Positions 63,334 to 64,000 of a DNA stretch of 64,000 nt are shown here, piece by piece (within the stretch, counting starts at the first letter, position 1; the number at the start of each line of letters is the position of its first letter). The stretch lies in assembly GCA_947253875.1 (NCBI GenBank), contig CAMYAM010000004.1, positions 1 through 64,000 of the forward strand, written 5' to 3'. Both the position numbers and the translations under genes were made by a program. Source of the stretch: an uncultured Fastidiosipila sp. (lineage in GTDB: Bacteria; Bacillota; Clostridia; Saccharofermentanales; Fastidiosipilaceae). The notes below the pieces were generated by a model. It worked only from the letters and a program-made list of their open reading frames with translations, did no database searches and was not told the origin of the DNA.

Positions 63334-63897
63334 TTAATCTTTAGCTCTATCCATATATTCACCAGTTCTGGTATCAATTCTAATCTTATCACCTGTGTTT
63401 ACGAACAAAGGTACTTTAACAACAGCACCTGTCTCTACTGTACAGTTTTTGCTTGCGTTTGTTGCTGTATCACCTCTTACACCTGGTTCAGTTTCTGTAA
63501 CTTCTAAGACAACAAAAGTTGGTAATTCTGCGCTGATTACTCGACCTTCTGCGACTTTAATTGTACAGGTCATACCCTCTTTTAAGAACTTAATTTGATC
63601 ACCAAATACTTCTCTATCTAACGGTGTTTGTTCAAAAGTTTCTGGATCCATAAAATAGAAGAAATTTCCGTCCTCATAAATATAATCTAAGTTATGATGC
63701 TCCAAAACTACTGGTTCATATTTTGAGTTTGGATTAAATGTATTTTCGATAACTGAGCCCGAATCCAAGTTTCTATATTTAACTCTAACAAAAGCTGGTC
63801 CTTTCCCTGGTTTAACGTGTTGGAACTCAATAACTTGACAAATATTATTGTCCATCATAAATGTTGTTCCTTTTTTAAAATCTCCTGCTGAAATCAT
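63334..63897 (-). CDS. efp: Translation elongation factor P
   Basis: Protein of 187 aa with the three beta-barrel EF-P layout. The loop that enters the peptidyl-transferase centre is HVKPGKGPAFVRVKYRN, with Lys32 at the tip; the way it is modified, if at all, is not visible. It relieves stalling at proline runs. The C-terminal signature KVPLFVNTGDKIRIDTRTGEY is complete. The start has TAGGAGGA. It heads the efp-asp23-nusB neighbourhood. Confidence 0.97.
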   Translation of the reverse strand: MISAGDFKKGTTFMMDNNICQVIEFQHVKPGKGPAFVRVKYRNLDSGSVIENTFNPNSKYEPVVLEHHNLDYIYEDGNFFYFMDPETFEQTPLDREVFGDQIKFLKEGMTCTIKVAEGRVISAELPTFVVLEVTETEPGVRGDTATNASKNCTVETGAVVKVPLFVNTGDKIRIDTRTGEYMDRAKD

Positions 63898-64000
63898 GCG
63901 ACTTCCTCCTAATATTTATTTTTCCTAATTATAATTATTTATATTTTACTAGCTTTATGCGATTATGTCATCAAAATAGTCATTTTTCCTTGTAAGTATT

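Noticed and set aside
1..64000. Prophage, insertion sequence, toxin-antitoxin or defence island
   Set aside because: No integrase, transposase, terminal repeats, capsid or restriction genes were seen; gene content and codon look are uniform and housekeeping throughout.

Overview
The window is visibly AT-rich bacterial chromosome of a low-GC Firmicute. A Clostridia lineage, probably host-associated and fermentative, fits best. Support from the sequence: strong AGGAGG-type ribosome sites with ATG, GTG and TTG starts, SigA promoters of the TTGACA-17-TATAAT kind, tRNAs with an encoded CCA end, a T-box leader on ileS, RNase Y, the c-di-AMP phosphodiesterase PgpH, an Asp23/AmaP cluster, and phosphotransferase-system (PTS) genes with Ser46 in HPr. 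The species cannot be fixed from the sequence alone. No phage, insertion sequence, CRISPR array or obvious defence island was seen, and nearly everything is core housekeeping. The left edge is an assembly end: Illumina Nextera adapter sequence is joined to a truncated tRNA-Thr gene.

Layout. 1-2.7 kb: truncated tRNA-Thr, an unrecognised membrane protein and a SAM methyltransferase. 2.7-5.9 kb (minus): PTS operon crr-nanE-ptsH-ptsI. 6.2-6.4 kb: tRNA-His-Gln-Lys operon with a consensus promoter and a terminator. 6.6-8.5 kb: a divergent pair, an alkylguanine-DNA methyltransferase with an extra N-terminal domain and a small membrane-anchored protein. 8.6-14.1 kb (minus): small membrane protein, M16C peptidase and GH92 mannosidase. 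14.2-16 kb: rqcH. 16.1-19 kb (minus): Fur/PerR-like regulator followed by ruvC-ruvA-ruvB. 19-23 kb: sortase plus MarR regulator, then glgP. 23.2-28.7 kb: M50 protease, then scpA-scpB-cmk-plsC and an S1-domain protein. 28.7-32.3 kb: ileS with its T-box. 32.4-38.5 kb: zinc-binding lipoprotein, folA, comEA, rsfS, a nadD-yqeK fusion, prfB and a membrane protein. 38.6-39 kb: a second tRNA operon (CAU tRNA, Tyr, Leu). 39.2-44.5 kb (plus): M1 aminopeptidase and a nuclease-helicase fusion. 44.5-50.3 kb (minus): phoH-pgpH-(ybeY-era fusion)-recO. 50.4-56.6 kb: two DUF881 proteins, lspA-rluD, rny and a second pseudouridine synthase. 56.6-63.9 kb (minus): efp-asp23-amaP-DUF2273-nusB-xseA-xseB-nadK-argR-recN.

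How it works together. The window carries translation and rRNA maturation (efp, prfB, ileS, rsfS, YbeY-Era, pseudouridine synthases, RqcH), recombination and repair (RuvABC, RecN, RecO, XseAB, MGMT, nuclease-helicase), chromosome segregation (ScpAB), sugar uptake and storage use (PTS, NanE, GlgP, GH92) and envelope functions (LspA, PlsC, sortase). Classical Firmicute gene orders are kept but thinned. dgkA and cdd are missing between ybeY and era, which are fused. folD, ispA, dxs and tlyA are missing between nusB and nadK, and ispH is missing beside cmk. Loss of three isoprenoid genes from three expected positions hints that the MEP pathway is absent.

The most interesting items are the YbeY-Era fusion, the PD-(D/E)XK nuclease fused to an iron-sulfur XPD/DinG-type helicase, the MGMT with an uncharacterised N-terminal domain, and the N-terminally extended RuvB. 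I found no clear new multi-gene system.
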